Shown here piece after piece: positions 53,662 to 62,653 of a DNA stretch of 64,000 nucleotides (the first letter of the stretch is position 1; every line of letters begins with the position of its first letter). The translations under genes and the position numbers were made by a program. Below the pieces are notes generated by a model. That model saw nothing but the letters and a program-made list of their open reading frames with translations, made no database searches and had not been told where the DNA came from. Source of the DNA: G963665815 sp942492065 (GTDB taxonomy: Bacteria; Cloacimonadota; Cloacimonadia; Cloacimonadales; JAIOQZ01); contig CALODV010000013.1 of NCBI GenBank assembly GCA_942492065.1, forward strand, positions 248,001-312,000. Reading direction: 5' to 3'.

Positions 53662-54930
53662 ATGGAATATAAAGAATTTCTGGAATATATATACGAGAGA
53701 CATTCAGGTAATGTTAAGCTGGGACTGGATAGAATGCTGAACATTCTTAAAGAAATGGGAAATCCTGAACAAAAACTTAAAGGAATTCATGTTGCAGGAA
53801 CAAACGGCAAGGGTTCCACATCAGCAATGTGTGAATCCATTACTTTGGCACACGGCTTAAAAACAGGTCTCAATACGTCACCTCATCTTGTTGATTACAG
53901 AGAAAGAATCAGAATTGACAAAGAGGATATTAAGTTTGAAGATATTCTCCGAATATATAACAAGTGGGAAGATGTTCTTCAGACAAACGAAGCTTCTTTC
54001 TTTGAAATAACTACTGCTCTGGCATTTTACTATCTGCTTGAACAGGAAGTTGACACTGCGATTTTCGAAGTGGGCCTTGGAGGTAGACTTGATGGTACAA
54101 ATCCATTTAATGCAGATATATCCGTTATTACAAGTATATCAATCGATCATCCGAAAAGCCTGGGAGATACAATAGAGAAAATTGCTTTTGAGAAAGCAGG
54201 AATCATCAAAGAAAACCAGAAGGTTGTAATTGGACATCTTCCGGAAGAAGCTGTAGAAGTCATTAAAGAAGTCTGCCAGCAGAGAAATGCTGAGCTTATT
54301 CAGCCGGATATTGATTATTCCGTAAGTAATATCCGTGTTGATCTGCAAGGAACCCTGTTTGATTATTCTTACAACGGGATAACCATGAAAGATGTGAGAG
54401 TAGGACTTCTCGGTGAACACCAGGCATTGAATGCAGGACTGGCAATTACAGCATTTATTGAATATGCTGCAAATAATGATATTGAAGAAAATATCAATCT
54501 CATCAGAAAAGGTCTGGAAGAAGTTACCTGGAAAGGCCGGATGCAGATAATACAGAAAACACCTCTAGTTCTGCTTGATGGTGCTCATAATGAAGAAGGA
54601 GTGTTCCGTCTGGTTGATAACCTTAAAAAGCTGTTCCCTGACAAAAAAATCACCTTTGTTCTGGCAATTCTCAGAGACAAGAAAATAGATAAAATGATTC
54701 AGGCTATGTGTGAAATAGGTGATAAATTCTTTATCAGTAAGAATAAATCCAATAGGGCTGCAGAAATACAGGATCAGGTTGAAATTGTAGAAAAAGCTGG
54801 ACTGCCATTCTTCGTTTCGAACAACGTTCTTGAAGCAAAAGAAAATGCTGTTGCAAACGCTGCCAGCGATGATATTATTGTTGTTACAGGATCACTTTAC
54901 ACTATTTCCGAAATACTCAACGAAGGATAG
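53662..54930 (+). CDS. folC: Folylpolyglutamate synthase / dihydrofolate synthase
   Basis: The 422 residues match the Mur-ligase-like FolC family: GIHVAGTNGKGSTSAMCESI is the ATP-binding loop, then SPHLVDYRERIRI, FEVGLGGRLDGTN, SIDHPKSLGDTIEKIAFEKAGIIK, LLGEHQALNAG, and LLDGAHNEEG in the C-terminal domain. It adds glutamates to folate in the cytoplasm. It begins directly after a terminator hairpin and is followed by a gph-like gene with a 3-bp gap. Confidence 0.95.
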   Translation: MEYKEFLEYIYERHSGNVKLGLDRMLNILKEMGNPEQKLKGIHVAGTNGKGSTSAMCESITLAHGLKTGLNTSPHLVDYRERIRIDKEDIKFEDILRIYNKWEDVLQTNEASFFEITTALAFYYLLEQEVDTAIFEVGLGGRLDGTNPFNADISVITSISIDHPKSLGDTIEKIAFEKAGIIKENQKVVIGHLPEEAVEVIKEVCQQRNAELIQPDIDYSVSNIRVDLQGTLFDYSYNGITMKDVRVGLLGEHQALNAGLAITAFIEYAANNDIEENINLIRKGLEEVTWKGRMQIIQKTPLVLLDGAHNEEGVFRLVDNLKKLFPDKKITFVLAILRDKKIDKMIQAMCEIGDKFFISKNKSNRAAEIQDQVEIVEKAGLPFFVSNNVLEAKENAVANAASDDIIVVTGSLYTISEILNEG

Positions 54931-54933
54931 ATT

Positions 54934-55581
54934 ATGAAAATCAATAACTTCTTCTTTGATCTGGATGGAACTATTGTTGATACTCTTCCCGATCTGACAT
55001 ATTGTATGAATGAAGTGCTGAAAAGCTATGGAGCAGAGCCGGTAACAATCGAGACAGTAAGACTCGGTGTGGGTAAAGGTCTCATGCCGTTAATAGAGAA
55101 CATTATAGAAGTCACAGGAATCGAAGTGGAAGCAACAGTATTGATTGAAAAATACCGTGAGTTGTATTCCAAAAACCTTTTTGTAAGATCAAAAGCATAT
55201 CCCGGTATGGAAATGGTAATCAAAGAGCTGTACACCAGAGGGAAACAGGTTTATATATACTCCAATAAGCCTCATGCTTTTACGGTAAATCTGGTAAAGC
55301 AGGCGAAACTGACTCCATTCCTGAAAGGTGTTTTCGGTCATCAGAAGGGATTCCGTCCTAAGCCGGATTCTCATTTTCTGGATGATTTCTTTAATTCCCA
55401 TTCTCTGGATAAAGAAGTAAGTGCTATGGTTGGAGACTCTGATATTGACATGAAAACCGGCGTGAATGTCGGGATTCACAGAATTGGAGTAAGCTGGGGA
55501 TATAGATCACCGCTGGTTCTGCAGAAAAGCGGTGCAGAGATGATTGTAACTTCCCCTGCAAAACTGCTGCAGCTGGACTAA
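54934..55581 (+). CDS. HAD phosphatase, phosphoglycolate-phosphatase-like
   Basis: The product has 215 residues. HAD motifs: FFFDLDGTIVDTLPDL, IYSNKPH (motif II), the Lys of FRPKPDSHFL (motif III), and MVGDSDIDMKTGVNVGI (motif IV). The DLTYCMNEVL cap start is typical of Gph/AUM-like phosphatases. In an operon with folC. Substrate probably a small phosphate ester such as 2-phosphoglycolate. Confidence 0.85.
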   Translation: MKINNFFFDLDGTIVDTLPDLTYCMNEVLKSYGAEPVTIETVRLGVGKGLMPLIENIIEVTGIEVEATVLIEKYRELYSKNLFVRSKAYPGMEMVIKELYTRGKQVYIYSNKPHAFTVNLVKQAKLTPFLKGVFGHQKGFRPKPDSHFLDDFFNSHSLDKEVSAMVGDSDIDMKTGVNVGIHRIGVSWGYRSPLVLQKSGAEMIVTSPAKLLQLD

Positions 55582-55636
55582 CACTTTGAGACTTCTGGAC
55601 AATTGTTGTACTTAGTATAGCTGTTGTGCAAAGGTC

Positions 55637-56887
55637 TCAGGTTTTAAGTTTCTTTTTCTGAGCGGCAGGAAACAAGACATTATTTAAAATTAACCTGTAG
55701 CCAGGAGAGTTTTTATGCAGATCCATTACTGTTGGAGGATCCCCCACCTTATGTTGATAATCTTCAGGATCATGTCCTCCATAAAATGTAAACGTACCCT
55801 TCCCAATGTTACCATGAATGTATTTTGCTTCATCTGATTCCGGAACATCTCCCATAATAATGACACTTTTTTTAATATACTTCTTTATAAACGTTGTAGT
55901 TTGTCCCAAAAATCCATTTATGTATTCAGTATGGTTTTGAGTAAGCATTGTGGGAATCTGATCGTATTTTGCAGAGAAATCGAACAAGACGAAATAGTCT
56001 TCTTCTGCACCTCTGATTTTCGCATAATCAGATCCATCTATAGAAGAGAACTCGTAAACCATCGGACTGGTCTCCAAAGTAAAATCAGTAAATGCGAAAG
56101 TTCTGCCATAATCCAGTTTGGCAGGATAATTGGAATCAACTCCGGTATTATCATAAACTGATTCACAGACATCGACATCTTTGGCTGAAAGTGCAATATC
56201 ATAAGTATCTGTCGCAGCACACATGGCAAATAGAAATCCCCCGCCAACGACATAAGACCTTATCTTCTCGGCAACAGCATGTTTAAGTTTCCAGACAGAG
56301 TCAAAGCCAAGGTCAGCAGCCATCTTTTCATTGGTAGCTACTTCGTCTTTATACCACTGATAGTTTCTGAAGCTTGCATAAAACTTACCGTATTGTCCAG
56401 TAAAATCCTCATGATGCAGGTGAATCCAGTCGTAATCGTTAAGTTTATCTTCCAGTACCTCTTTGTCCCATACCGTATCATACTCAATATCTGCATAGTT
56501 GAGCACCAGAGTAACAGCATCATCCCAGGGCTGACTTGTTGGAGGAGTATAAACGGCGATTCTAGGTTCTTTCTCAAGCAGTACAGATTCCATATTGGAT
56601 TGCTCAATTTCAAGCATTATCTGCCCTATTTCTGCCTGTGATATAGTATTATATAAAACACCGTTGATTTTACAATCATTAATCTCATCCCTACCGGCAT
56701 CAAGCAAAAATGAACCACCTCGATAGTTCAGAAGCCACTTCACGGTTCTATGGTTTTTCAAAGCTTTAAAGGCTATACCATATGCTTTAAGGTGATCAGT
56801 CTGAGTATTGTCCATAGGGATAAGTATATCAGCTGAGCAGGCAGCTGCAATAAGCAGAATTATAAAAATTAACGAATATTTTGACAT
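55637..56887 (-). CDS. Exported protein of unknown function, 'asparagine synthetase B'-labelled type
   Basis: The product has 416 residues. Signal sequence SLIFIILLIAAACSAD, either cleaved or lipid-anchored at Cys (AAAC is a poor lipobox). The mature N-terminus ILIPMDNTQTDHLKAYGIAFKAL and WLLNYRGGSFLL, as I recall, characterise a Bacteroidota/FCB exported family that databases often call asparagine synthetase B, without the real enzyme's motifs. The centre (GGGFLFAMCAATDTYDIALS) resembles the small domain of glutamine-amidotransferase-like proteins, with a Cys in the elbow. The C-terminus has FTFYGGHDPEDYQH. Function unknown. Confidence 0.65.
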   Translation of the reverse strand: MSKYSLIFIILLIAAACSADILIPMDNTQTDHLKAYGIAFKALKNHRTVKWLLNYRGGSFLLDAGRDEINDCKINGVLYNTISQAEIGQIMLEIEQSNMESVLLEKEPRIAVYTPPTSQPWDDAVTLVLNYADIEYDTVWDKEVLEDKLNDYDWIHLHHEDFTGQYGKFYASFRNYQWYKDEVATNEKMAADLGFDSVWKLKHAVAEKIRSYVVGGGFLFAMCAATDTYDIALSAKDVDVCESVYDNTGVDSNYPAKLDYGRTFAFTDFTLETSPMVYEFSSIDGSDYAKIRGAEEDYFVLFDFSAKYDQIPTMLTQNHTEYINGFLGQTTTFIKKYIKKSVIIMGDVPESDEAKYIHGNIGKGTFTFYGGHDPEDYQHKVGDPPTVMDLHKNSPGYRLILNNVLFPAAQKKKLKT

Positions 56888-56977
56888 AATTACCTCTTAA
56901 ATATAATTCCATATAATAATTTGAGTTTATTCTGTAAAGAATTATCCCTTTTATTCGATATTGTATCAGGAGTTACC

Positions 56978-57700
56978 ATGGAACTAAGTGCTATAAACGG
57001 AACTGAATCTATTCATAAGATCAAAGAGAATTTAAGAGAACTCAGTGGTTATGATGTTCTCTATGCTAATGCAGAAGCTCTGGGTGGACTGGATGCATTG
57101 CTGGACGAAGTTAACACATATACCGAATCTGAAATGACAGGTGATTCGGATACGTATATAGTTAAAGAATGGAATAAGATGCCCAGCTATAACAGAAAAG
57201 AATATTACTTCGAAGATGAGTTGTACTTTGAATCCGGTGACACAGGTGAAGAACTCTGGCAATACGTTAATGGCGATATTACAGAGTTTGATGATTCTGA
57301 GGAGAACACCAGAAAAATCCGCGAGGCAATGAATGAGTATAAACACTTTGATCCTGATAATAAAGATTTTACTATTGATTTTGAAGGCGTGACATTCATC
57401 AATGGTAAGAAAAACCTTAAGGTTCTAATAACCAATAGACTTACTAATCAGAAAATTGAGAAATCCTTTGATGCTGAAACTCTGATGCTTACACAGGAAA
57501 AAGAATGGGGTGCCGGAGAAACAGTTCTTACGGAATTCAGTGATTATAAAGAAATAAACGGTATCAAAAGAGCTCATGATACAACAATATCAAATCTTTC
57601 TACTGGAAAAGTTCAGACATATAAACTTACTTCCCTGAGAAGCAATATTGTTCTTGATGCAGATTTATTCGATATGCCTAAAGCCAGTATTATGAAGTAA
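56978..57700 (+). CDS. Protein resembling outer-membrane lipoprotein-sorting (LolA-like) domain
   Basis: The product has 240 residues from the ATG at 56978 (AGGAG ahead); the frame to 56921 would use a TTG without a site. It has no signal peptide. SGYDVLYANAEALGG at the start and later NGDITEFDD, FEGVTFINGKKNLKVLITNR, LTEFSDYKEINGIKRAHDTTI and LDADLFDMPKA follow the pattern of the LolA/LolB-like beta sheets that occur after M16 peptidases ('outer membrane lipoprotein-sorting protein'). The missing signal is odd for such a fold. Role unknown. Confidence 0.6.
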   Translation: MELSAINGTESIHKIKENLRELSGYDVLYANAEALGGLDALLDEVNTYTESEMTGDSDTYIVKEWNKMPSYNRKEYYFEDELYFESGDTGEELWQYVNGDITEFDDSEENTRKIREAMNEYKHFDPDNKDFTIDFEGVTFINGKKNLKVLITNRLTNQKIEKSFDAETLMLTQEKEWGAGETVLTEFSDYKEINGIKRAHDTTISNLSTGKVQTYKLTSLRSNIVLDADLFDMPKASIMK

Positions 57701-57820
57701 TAGATTTATATATCAAAGGGATTTTTTATGTAAATACGTTGAAACCAATGTCTATTTATTGCGACGATCCTCCGACTTTATCTACTCGAATTGGAAGATT
57801 CACACAGTAAAAGAACTCAA

Positions 57821-58399
57821 CTACTTACCAACATTCAGAACTTTTTCAATAGCTTTATAATAAAGAGAATGCTCAATCTTAAGGACTCTTCTGGCGATTT
57901 CCTCAGCATTTTCGCAATCGGAAATATCTACTGATTCCTGGAGAACAATCTGCCCTTCATCATAATTCTCATTAACAAGATGTACTGTTGCCCCGGAGAT
58001 AGTTTCTCCGTTCTCATAAACTGCCTTGTGTACATTAGAACCATACATGCCTTTCCCACCATACTTTGGTAGTAAAGCCGGATGTATATTAAGAATCGGA
58101 ACATTGCATCCTCTTATAAATTCTTTGGAAATCTGTTTCATAAAGCCAGCCAGAACAATCATATCTATTTTTTGCTCTTTTGTTAAATACAGAAGTTCAA
58201 GTTCAAATGCAGCAAGATTTCTGATGGATATGAATTTCCATGGTATGTTCAGAGAATCACACTTTTCTATTATAGGTGCTTTTCTGCTTGTAACGACTAC
58301 AAAGCTGACATTAATTTCTGACATGTTTATATGGTCAGCAATAGCCTGAAAATTAGATCCTCTACTTTTTCCTGATGTTATTATTGCAATATTCTTCAT
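57821..58399 (-). CDS. purN: Phosphoribosylglycinamide formyltransferase
   Basis: The product has 192 residues. GART motifs: SGKSRGSNFQAI at the N-terminus, LAGFMKQISKEFI, PILNIHPALLPKYGGKGMYG (catalytic Asn and His), and GATVHLVNENYDEGQIV (catalytic Asp). It transfers formyl from 10-formyl-tetrahydrofolate to GAR in purine synthesis. Its ribosome site GAGGA lies directly behind the T run of the aspS terminator and I see no promoter between, so it depends on read-through or that hairpin is an attenuator. Confidence 0.95.
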   Translation of the reverse strand: MKNIAIITSGKSRGSNFQAIADHINMSEINVSFVVVTSRKAPIIEKCDSLNIPWKFISIRNLAAFELELLYLTKEQKIDMIVLAGFMKQISKEFIRGCNVPILNIHPALLPKYGGKGMYGSNVHKAVYENGETISGATVHLVNENYDEGQIVLQESVDISDCENAEEIARRVLKIEHSLYYKAIEKVLNVGK

Positions 58400-58407
58400 T
58401 GGTCCTC

Positions 58408-58438
58408 AAAAAAAAGGCTGCCGACAATATCAGCAGCC
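58408..58438 (-). terminator. Terminator or attenuator between aspS and purN
   Basis: On the minus strand GGCTGCTGA pairs with TCGGCAGCC around 5 nt, followed by eight T. The purN ribosome site starts at the next bases. Confidence 0.85.
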
Positions 58439-58445
58439 AGTAATA

Positions 58446-60227
58446 TTATTCATCAATTTTTATATTGAGTTCTTTAAGTTGTTCATCTGCAACTTTAGCA
58501 GGAGCTTGACTCATCAAGTCAACAGCTTTCAGAGTTTTAGGGAAGGCAATTACGTCACGGATAGAATCACTTGCTGAAAGAATCATAACAAGTCTGTCGA
58601 TTCCCGGAGCAATACCGCCATGAGGTGGCGTTCCGTACTTAAGAGCATTGAGGAAGAATCCGAATTTTTCCTGAAGCTCTTCTTCCGAGAAGCCCAGAAC
58701 ATCAAAAATCTTTCTTTGAACATCAAGTCTGTGGCACCTGATTGATCCGGATGACAATTCCATACCATTACAAACCAGGTCATAAAGTTTACCTTCTATC
58801 TTACCCCAGTCTTCTTCATTATCAAAGTACTTAAGATGTTCTTCCTTTGGCAGAGTAAACATGTGATGAGCTGTTTCCCAGCGGCTTTGATCTTCATTGT
58901 ATTCGAAAAGCGGAAAGTCAGTAATCCAGACAAATCTAAATTCTTTCTCATTGTAAAGTCCAAGATCTTTACCAAGCTTTAACCTGACACCATCAAGCAC
59001 CTTGTAGACTATTTTCAGTCTGTCAGCAGCAAAGAGTATAAGGTCACCGTCTTTTGCACCTGTTTTAGCAATGATTTTGTCTCTTACATCATCAGAAATG
59101 AATTTGGCGATACCGGAGGAAAATTCTCCATTCGCATATTTACAATAAGCCAGTCCTTTTGCACCGAGATGTTTAGCCAGATCAACCAGTTCGTCTATTT
59201 TCTTTCTGGAATAACTGCTGCATCCTGGGGCTGCAATACACTGCACGCTTCCACCTGATTCTAAAGCTCCCTGAAATACTTTGAACTCCAGATCTTTGAC
59301 TTCCTCACTGATATCAGTGAGTTCAACACCAAAACGCATGTCAGGCTTATCAGATCCAAATCTTCTCATTGCTTCTTTATATGGAAGCTGCTCAAAAGGA
59401 ATTGTAATATCAAGACCTGCAACTTCTGCGAATAAGTATTTCATCAATCTTTCAGATACATCAAAGATATCATCCTGATCAACAAAGCTCATTTCCATAT
59501 CAAGCTGAGTAAACTCAGGTTGTCTGTCTGCTCTGAGATCTTCATCTCTGAAGCATCGGGCAATCTGGAAATATCTGTCAAAGCCACCAATCATCAACAG
59601 TTGTTTATATATCTGCGGAGATTGTGGAAGAGCAAAGAACTTTCCGGGATGAACGCGACTTGGCACAAGATAATCTCGTGCACCTTCAGGAGTACTCTTC
59701 ATAAGGATTGGTGTCTCAATTTCGAAAAAATTATTATTTATCAGGAATTTTCTTATTGCAAAATTAATTCTATGTCTCATGAGTATTTTACTGCTGAGTT
59801 TTTCTCGTCTGAGATCAAGATATCTGTATTCAAGTCTCAAGTCTTCGTCAGCCAGAACATTTTCATTTATCTGAACAGGCAATGGCTCAGAATCATTTAA
59901 TATAAGCAGTTTCTCGGAGTTTATCTCAATTGCTCCGGTTTTCATATTATTGTTTATGTTGCCTTGCTCACGATCAGCAACAACACCTTCGACACAGATA
60001 ACATATTCGTTTCTGAGTTTGTGCGCTTTTTCCATAAGCGGTGCATTTTCAGGATGAAACACTATCTGAATGATTCCTGTGACATCTCTCAGATCAATAA
60101 AAATCAATCCTCCGAGGTCTCTTCGGCGATGCACCCAACCGGTTAATACAACTTTTTCTGAAAGGTTCTTTTCCGAAACATCACAGCATCTGTGTGTTCT
60201 TTTAACGTTTCCCAGAAAATCTAACAT
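58446..60227 (-). CDS. aspS: Aspartyl-tRNA synthetase
   Basis: The 593 residues are the usual bacterial length with the GAD insertion. The N-terminal anticodon-binding fold contains GWVHRRRDLGGLIFIDLRD. Class II motifs: RYLDLRRE region, FRDEDLRADRQPEFTQLDMEMSF split as motif 2, and GGIAPGIDRLVMIL as motif 3. It charges tRNA-Asp. It lies 26 bp after nrdJ and starts behind AAGGGA. Confidence 0.97.
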   Translation of the reverse strand: MLDFLGNVKRTHRCCDVSEKNLSEKVVLTGWVHRRRDLGGLIFIDLRDVTGIIQIVFHPENAPLMEKAHKLRNEYVICVEGVVADREQGNINNNMKTGAIEINSEKLLILNDSEPLPVQINENVLADEDLRLEYRYLDLRREKLSSKILMRHRINFAIRKFLINNNFFEIETPILMKSTPEGARDYLVPSRVHPGKFFALPQSPQIYKQLLMIGGFDRYFQIARCFRDEDLRADRQPEFTQLDMEMSFVDQDDIFDVSERLMKYLFAEVAGLDITIPFEQLPYKEAMRRFGSDKPDMRFGVELTDISEEVKDLEFKVFQGALESGGSVQCIAAPGCSSYSRKKIDELVDLAKHLGAKGLAYCKYANGEFSSGIAKFISDDVRDKIIAKTGAKDGDLILFAADRLKIVYKVLDGVRLKLGKDLGLYNEKEFRFVWITDFPLFEYNEDQSRWETAHHMFTLPKEEHLKYFDNEEDWGKIEGKLYDLVCNGMELSSGSIRCHRLDVQRKIFDVLGFSEEELQEKFGFFLNALKYGTPPHGGIAPGIDRLVMILSASDSIRDVIAFPKTLKAVDLMSQAPAKVADEQLKELNIKIDE

Positions 60228-60253
60228 CTATTCTCCCTTATCTCGCCTGTAAT

Positions 60254-62500
60254 CTAACACTTTGACCAACCACAGCTGTGACATTTCAAACACCCTTCTG
60301 AATGTTCTACCACACTGCCGCAATCAGGACAAGTTGTTCCCATCTTGCCGGGTACAGACTGCATTTTTCTATCAGTAGTAATTTTTATATCTGTAATTTT
60401 TTCATCACCCATAATCTTCAGGAAGTTTTCCAGTGCATAAGCCATACCGTCTGCACAGGAAGTAATCATCTTACCTTTATACCACATAGGCTGAGGACAT
60501 CTTATACCTTTAAGCTGACGAATTATGGATGTCACTTTTATATCAGAGCGTAGTCCGAGTGATGCCAGTCTTGCTACAGACTCCATCTGAGCTGAAGCAC
60601 ACCCACCGACTTTGCCTATCTGAGTGAATATCTCGCAAGCACCTTTTTCATCTCTGTTAATTGTGATGTAAAGGTGTCCACAGCCTGTTTCTACTCTCTG
60701 AGTAATACCCTGAGTAATCTCTGGTCTGGATCGAGGTGCGATGCTTGGTTTATCTTCTTCTGTTTCTTTAATTGTTTTCCCAACATTAAGAACCTGATTG
60801 TCTCTGCTCCCATCTCTGTATACAGTAAGCCCTTTGCAACCCAGTTGATATGCAAGTTCATAGGCAATTCGTATATCTTCAACTGACGCATCTCTGGTAA
60901 AGTTGATAGTTTTGGAAACAGCATTATCTGTGTATTCCTGAAATGCTGCCTGCATTTTGATATGCCATTCAGGAGAAATATCATGTGAGGTAACAAATAC
61001 CTGTTTTATTTCTTCAGGAATCTCATCAATATGAGCTACAGAACCTGTTTCAGATACTTTTTCCATCAGCTCCTGAGAGTAAATACCGGCATCTTTCACT
61101 GCTTTTTCAAAATGTGGATTTATATAGAGAAGTTTTTCCCCGTCCATAACATTTTTCACAAATACAAGTGAAAACTGAGGTTCTATTCCACTGGAAGTAT
61201 TGGCTATCATACTTATGGTTCCGGTTGGTGCAATTGTAGTTACTGTCGCGTTTCTCATTCCCTTTTTTCGTATATCTTTTATGAGCTTATCCCATTTTTT
61301 ATTACCTGTTTTTCGGTCCAGAGTACCTTTATCAAAGATACTGCCTTTAAAATTAGGGAATGATTCTTTAAGCTCAGCCAATTCCATGGATTTCACTTTT
61401 GCATGATAATCAATAAATTCCATAATCTCTGCAGCAAGCATGGTAGCTTCTTCCGAGTTATAAGGTATTTTCATTTTGAAAAGCAGATCTGCCCAACCCA
61501 TAACGCCAAGTCCGATTTTTCTGTTAGATTTTACAGTTTCATCAATTTCAGGTAATGGGAAGTTGGATTTATCAATTACATCGTCGAGAAAAGACACACA
61601 TGTTTCTGTTACTTCTCTAAGATCATCCCAATCAATTTCTTTACCGTTATAAAATGCTGAAAGATTAATTGATCCCAGATTACATGCTTCGTTCGGTAAA
61701 AGCGGCTGCTCACCGCAAGGATTAGTACTTTCTATTTCACCGATATGCGGTGTTGGGTTATGTTTGTTTATTCTATCAAGAAATATAATTCCGGGTTCGC
61801 CGTTTTTGTGTGCCATTTCAACTATCAAAGAGAATATCTCTCTGGCATTGATTTTATCCTGGATTTCTCCTGTGTGAGGTGAGATTAATTCATAATCAGT
61901 ATTTTGAGTAACTGCAGTCATAAAATCTTCTGTAAGTCCAACACTGATGTTGAAATTGGTCAGTTCTTTAAGATCATGTTTACATTTGATAAAGTCTCTT
62001 ATTTGAGGGTGCTGCACATTGAGGATAGCCATATTAGCTCCACGTCTTGTACCACCCTGTTTTACTGCATCAGTTGCTGCATTAAACACTTTCATGAAAG
62101 AAATCGGTCCGCTGGAAACACCATTAGTTGTTTTAACCCTGGCATTGGCCTCTCTCAGTTTACTGAAACTGAAGCCGGTTCCGCCACCGCTTTTATGGAT
62201 GAGAGCAGCATTTTTAATAGAAGTGAAAATGCTTTCCATACTGTCTTCCACTGGAAGCACAAAGCAGGCGGAAAGCTGCTGCAGATCGTTTCCTGCATTC
62301 ATGAGAGTTGGTGAGTTGGGCAAAAATTTGCCTGAATCAAGAAGTTTGTAGTACATCTCTGCTTTTTCAGCATCATCTCCGGCAACATTTCCGGATACGC
62401 GAGTCAAAAGCTTATCCCAGTCCTCAACCGGTTCACCCTGTTTATTCTTTTTAAAATACCTCTTATTCAAAACGACTTTCGCATTATCAGTTAAGTGCAT
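60254..62500 (-). CDS. nrdJ: Vitamin B12-dependent (class II) ribonucleotide reductase
   Basis: The product has 748 residues. Catalytic motifs: SACFVLPVEDSMESIF, GGGTGFSFSKLREANA, NPCGEQPLLPNEACNLGSIN (active-site Cys and Glu), and ATVTTIAPTGTISMIAN. The C-terminal region has a TSCPD domain (TGCGHLYITINRDEKG) and a terminal Cys-rich tail (CPDCG, CLKCHSCGWSKC) that re-reduces the active site. It makes deoxyribonucleotides with adenosylcobalamin, independent of oxygen. No cobalamin riboswitch fits in the 153-bp leader. Confidence 0.95.
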   Translation of the reverse strand: MHLTDNAKVVLNKRYFKKNKQGEPVEDWDKLLTRVSGNVAGDDAEKAEMYYKLLDSGKFLPNSPTLMNAGNDLQQLSACFVLPVEDSMESIFTSIKNAALIHKSGGGTGFSFSKLREANARVKTTNGVSSGPISFMKVFNAATDAVKQGGTRRGANMAILNVQHPQIRDFIKCKHDLKELTNFNISVGLTEDFMTAVTQNTDYELISPHTGEIQDKINAREIFSLIVEMAHKNGEPGIIFLDRINKHNPTPHIGEIESTNPCGEQPLLPNEACNLGSINLSAFYNGKEIDWDDLREVTETCVSFLDDVIDKSNFPLPEIDETVKSNRKIGLGVMGWADLLFKMKIPYNSEEATMLAAEIMEFIDYHAKVKSMELAELKESFPNFKGSIFDKGTLDRKTGNKKWDKLIKDIRKKGMRNATVTTIAPTGTISMIANTSSGIEPQFSLVFVKNVMDGEKLLYINPHFEKAVKDAGIYSQELMEKVSETGSVAHIDEIPEEIKQVFVTSHDISPEWHIKMQAAFQEYTDNAVSKTINFTRDASVEDIRIAYELAYQLGCKGLTVYRDGSRDNQVLNVGKTIKETEEDKPSIAPRSRPEITQGITQRVETGCGHLYITINRDEKGACEIFTQIGKVGGCASAQMESVARLASLGLRSDIKVTSIIRQLKGIRCPQPMWYKGKMITSCADGMAYALENFLKIMGDEKITDIKITTDRKMQSVPGKMGTTCPDCGSVVEHSEGCLKCHSCGWSKC

Positions 62501-62653
62501 ACTATATCCCTTTGAGACCTTTGCATAATTGGGTTAGTCTGTTCATACTTTCTAAAGAAAGCATACAAGTGGAGTCGATTTCAGAATTCATCGATACTCA
62601 TTATCCAAAGCTGCAAGATTTTGCTGTTATGCAAAGCTCTCCCTTTATATTAA
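62501..62653. other. Spacer between the deacetylase-like gene and nrdJ
   Basis: 153 bases without a gene. There is a short CTTTC-TAAA-GAAAG hairpin near 62550-62563 but no clear terminator. Confidence 0.3.

Noticed and set aside
55587..55639. Terminator between the gph-like gene and the convergent exported-protein gene
   Set aside because: Only a 6-bp stem (TGAGAC/GTCTCA) with a loop of about 41 nt.
62501..62653. Cobalamin riboswitch before nrdJ
   Set aside because: The leader is too short and no B12-box-like conserved core is visible.
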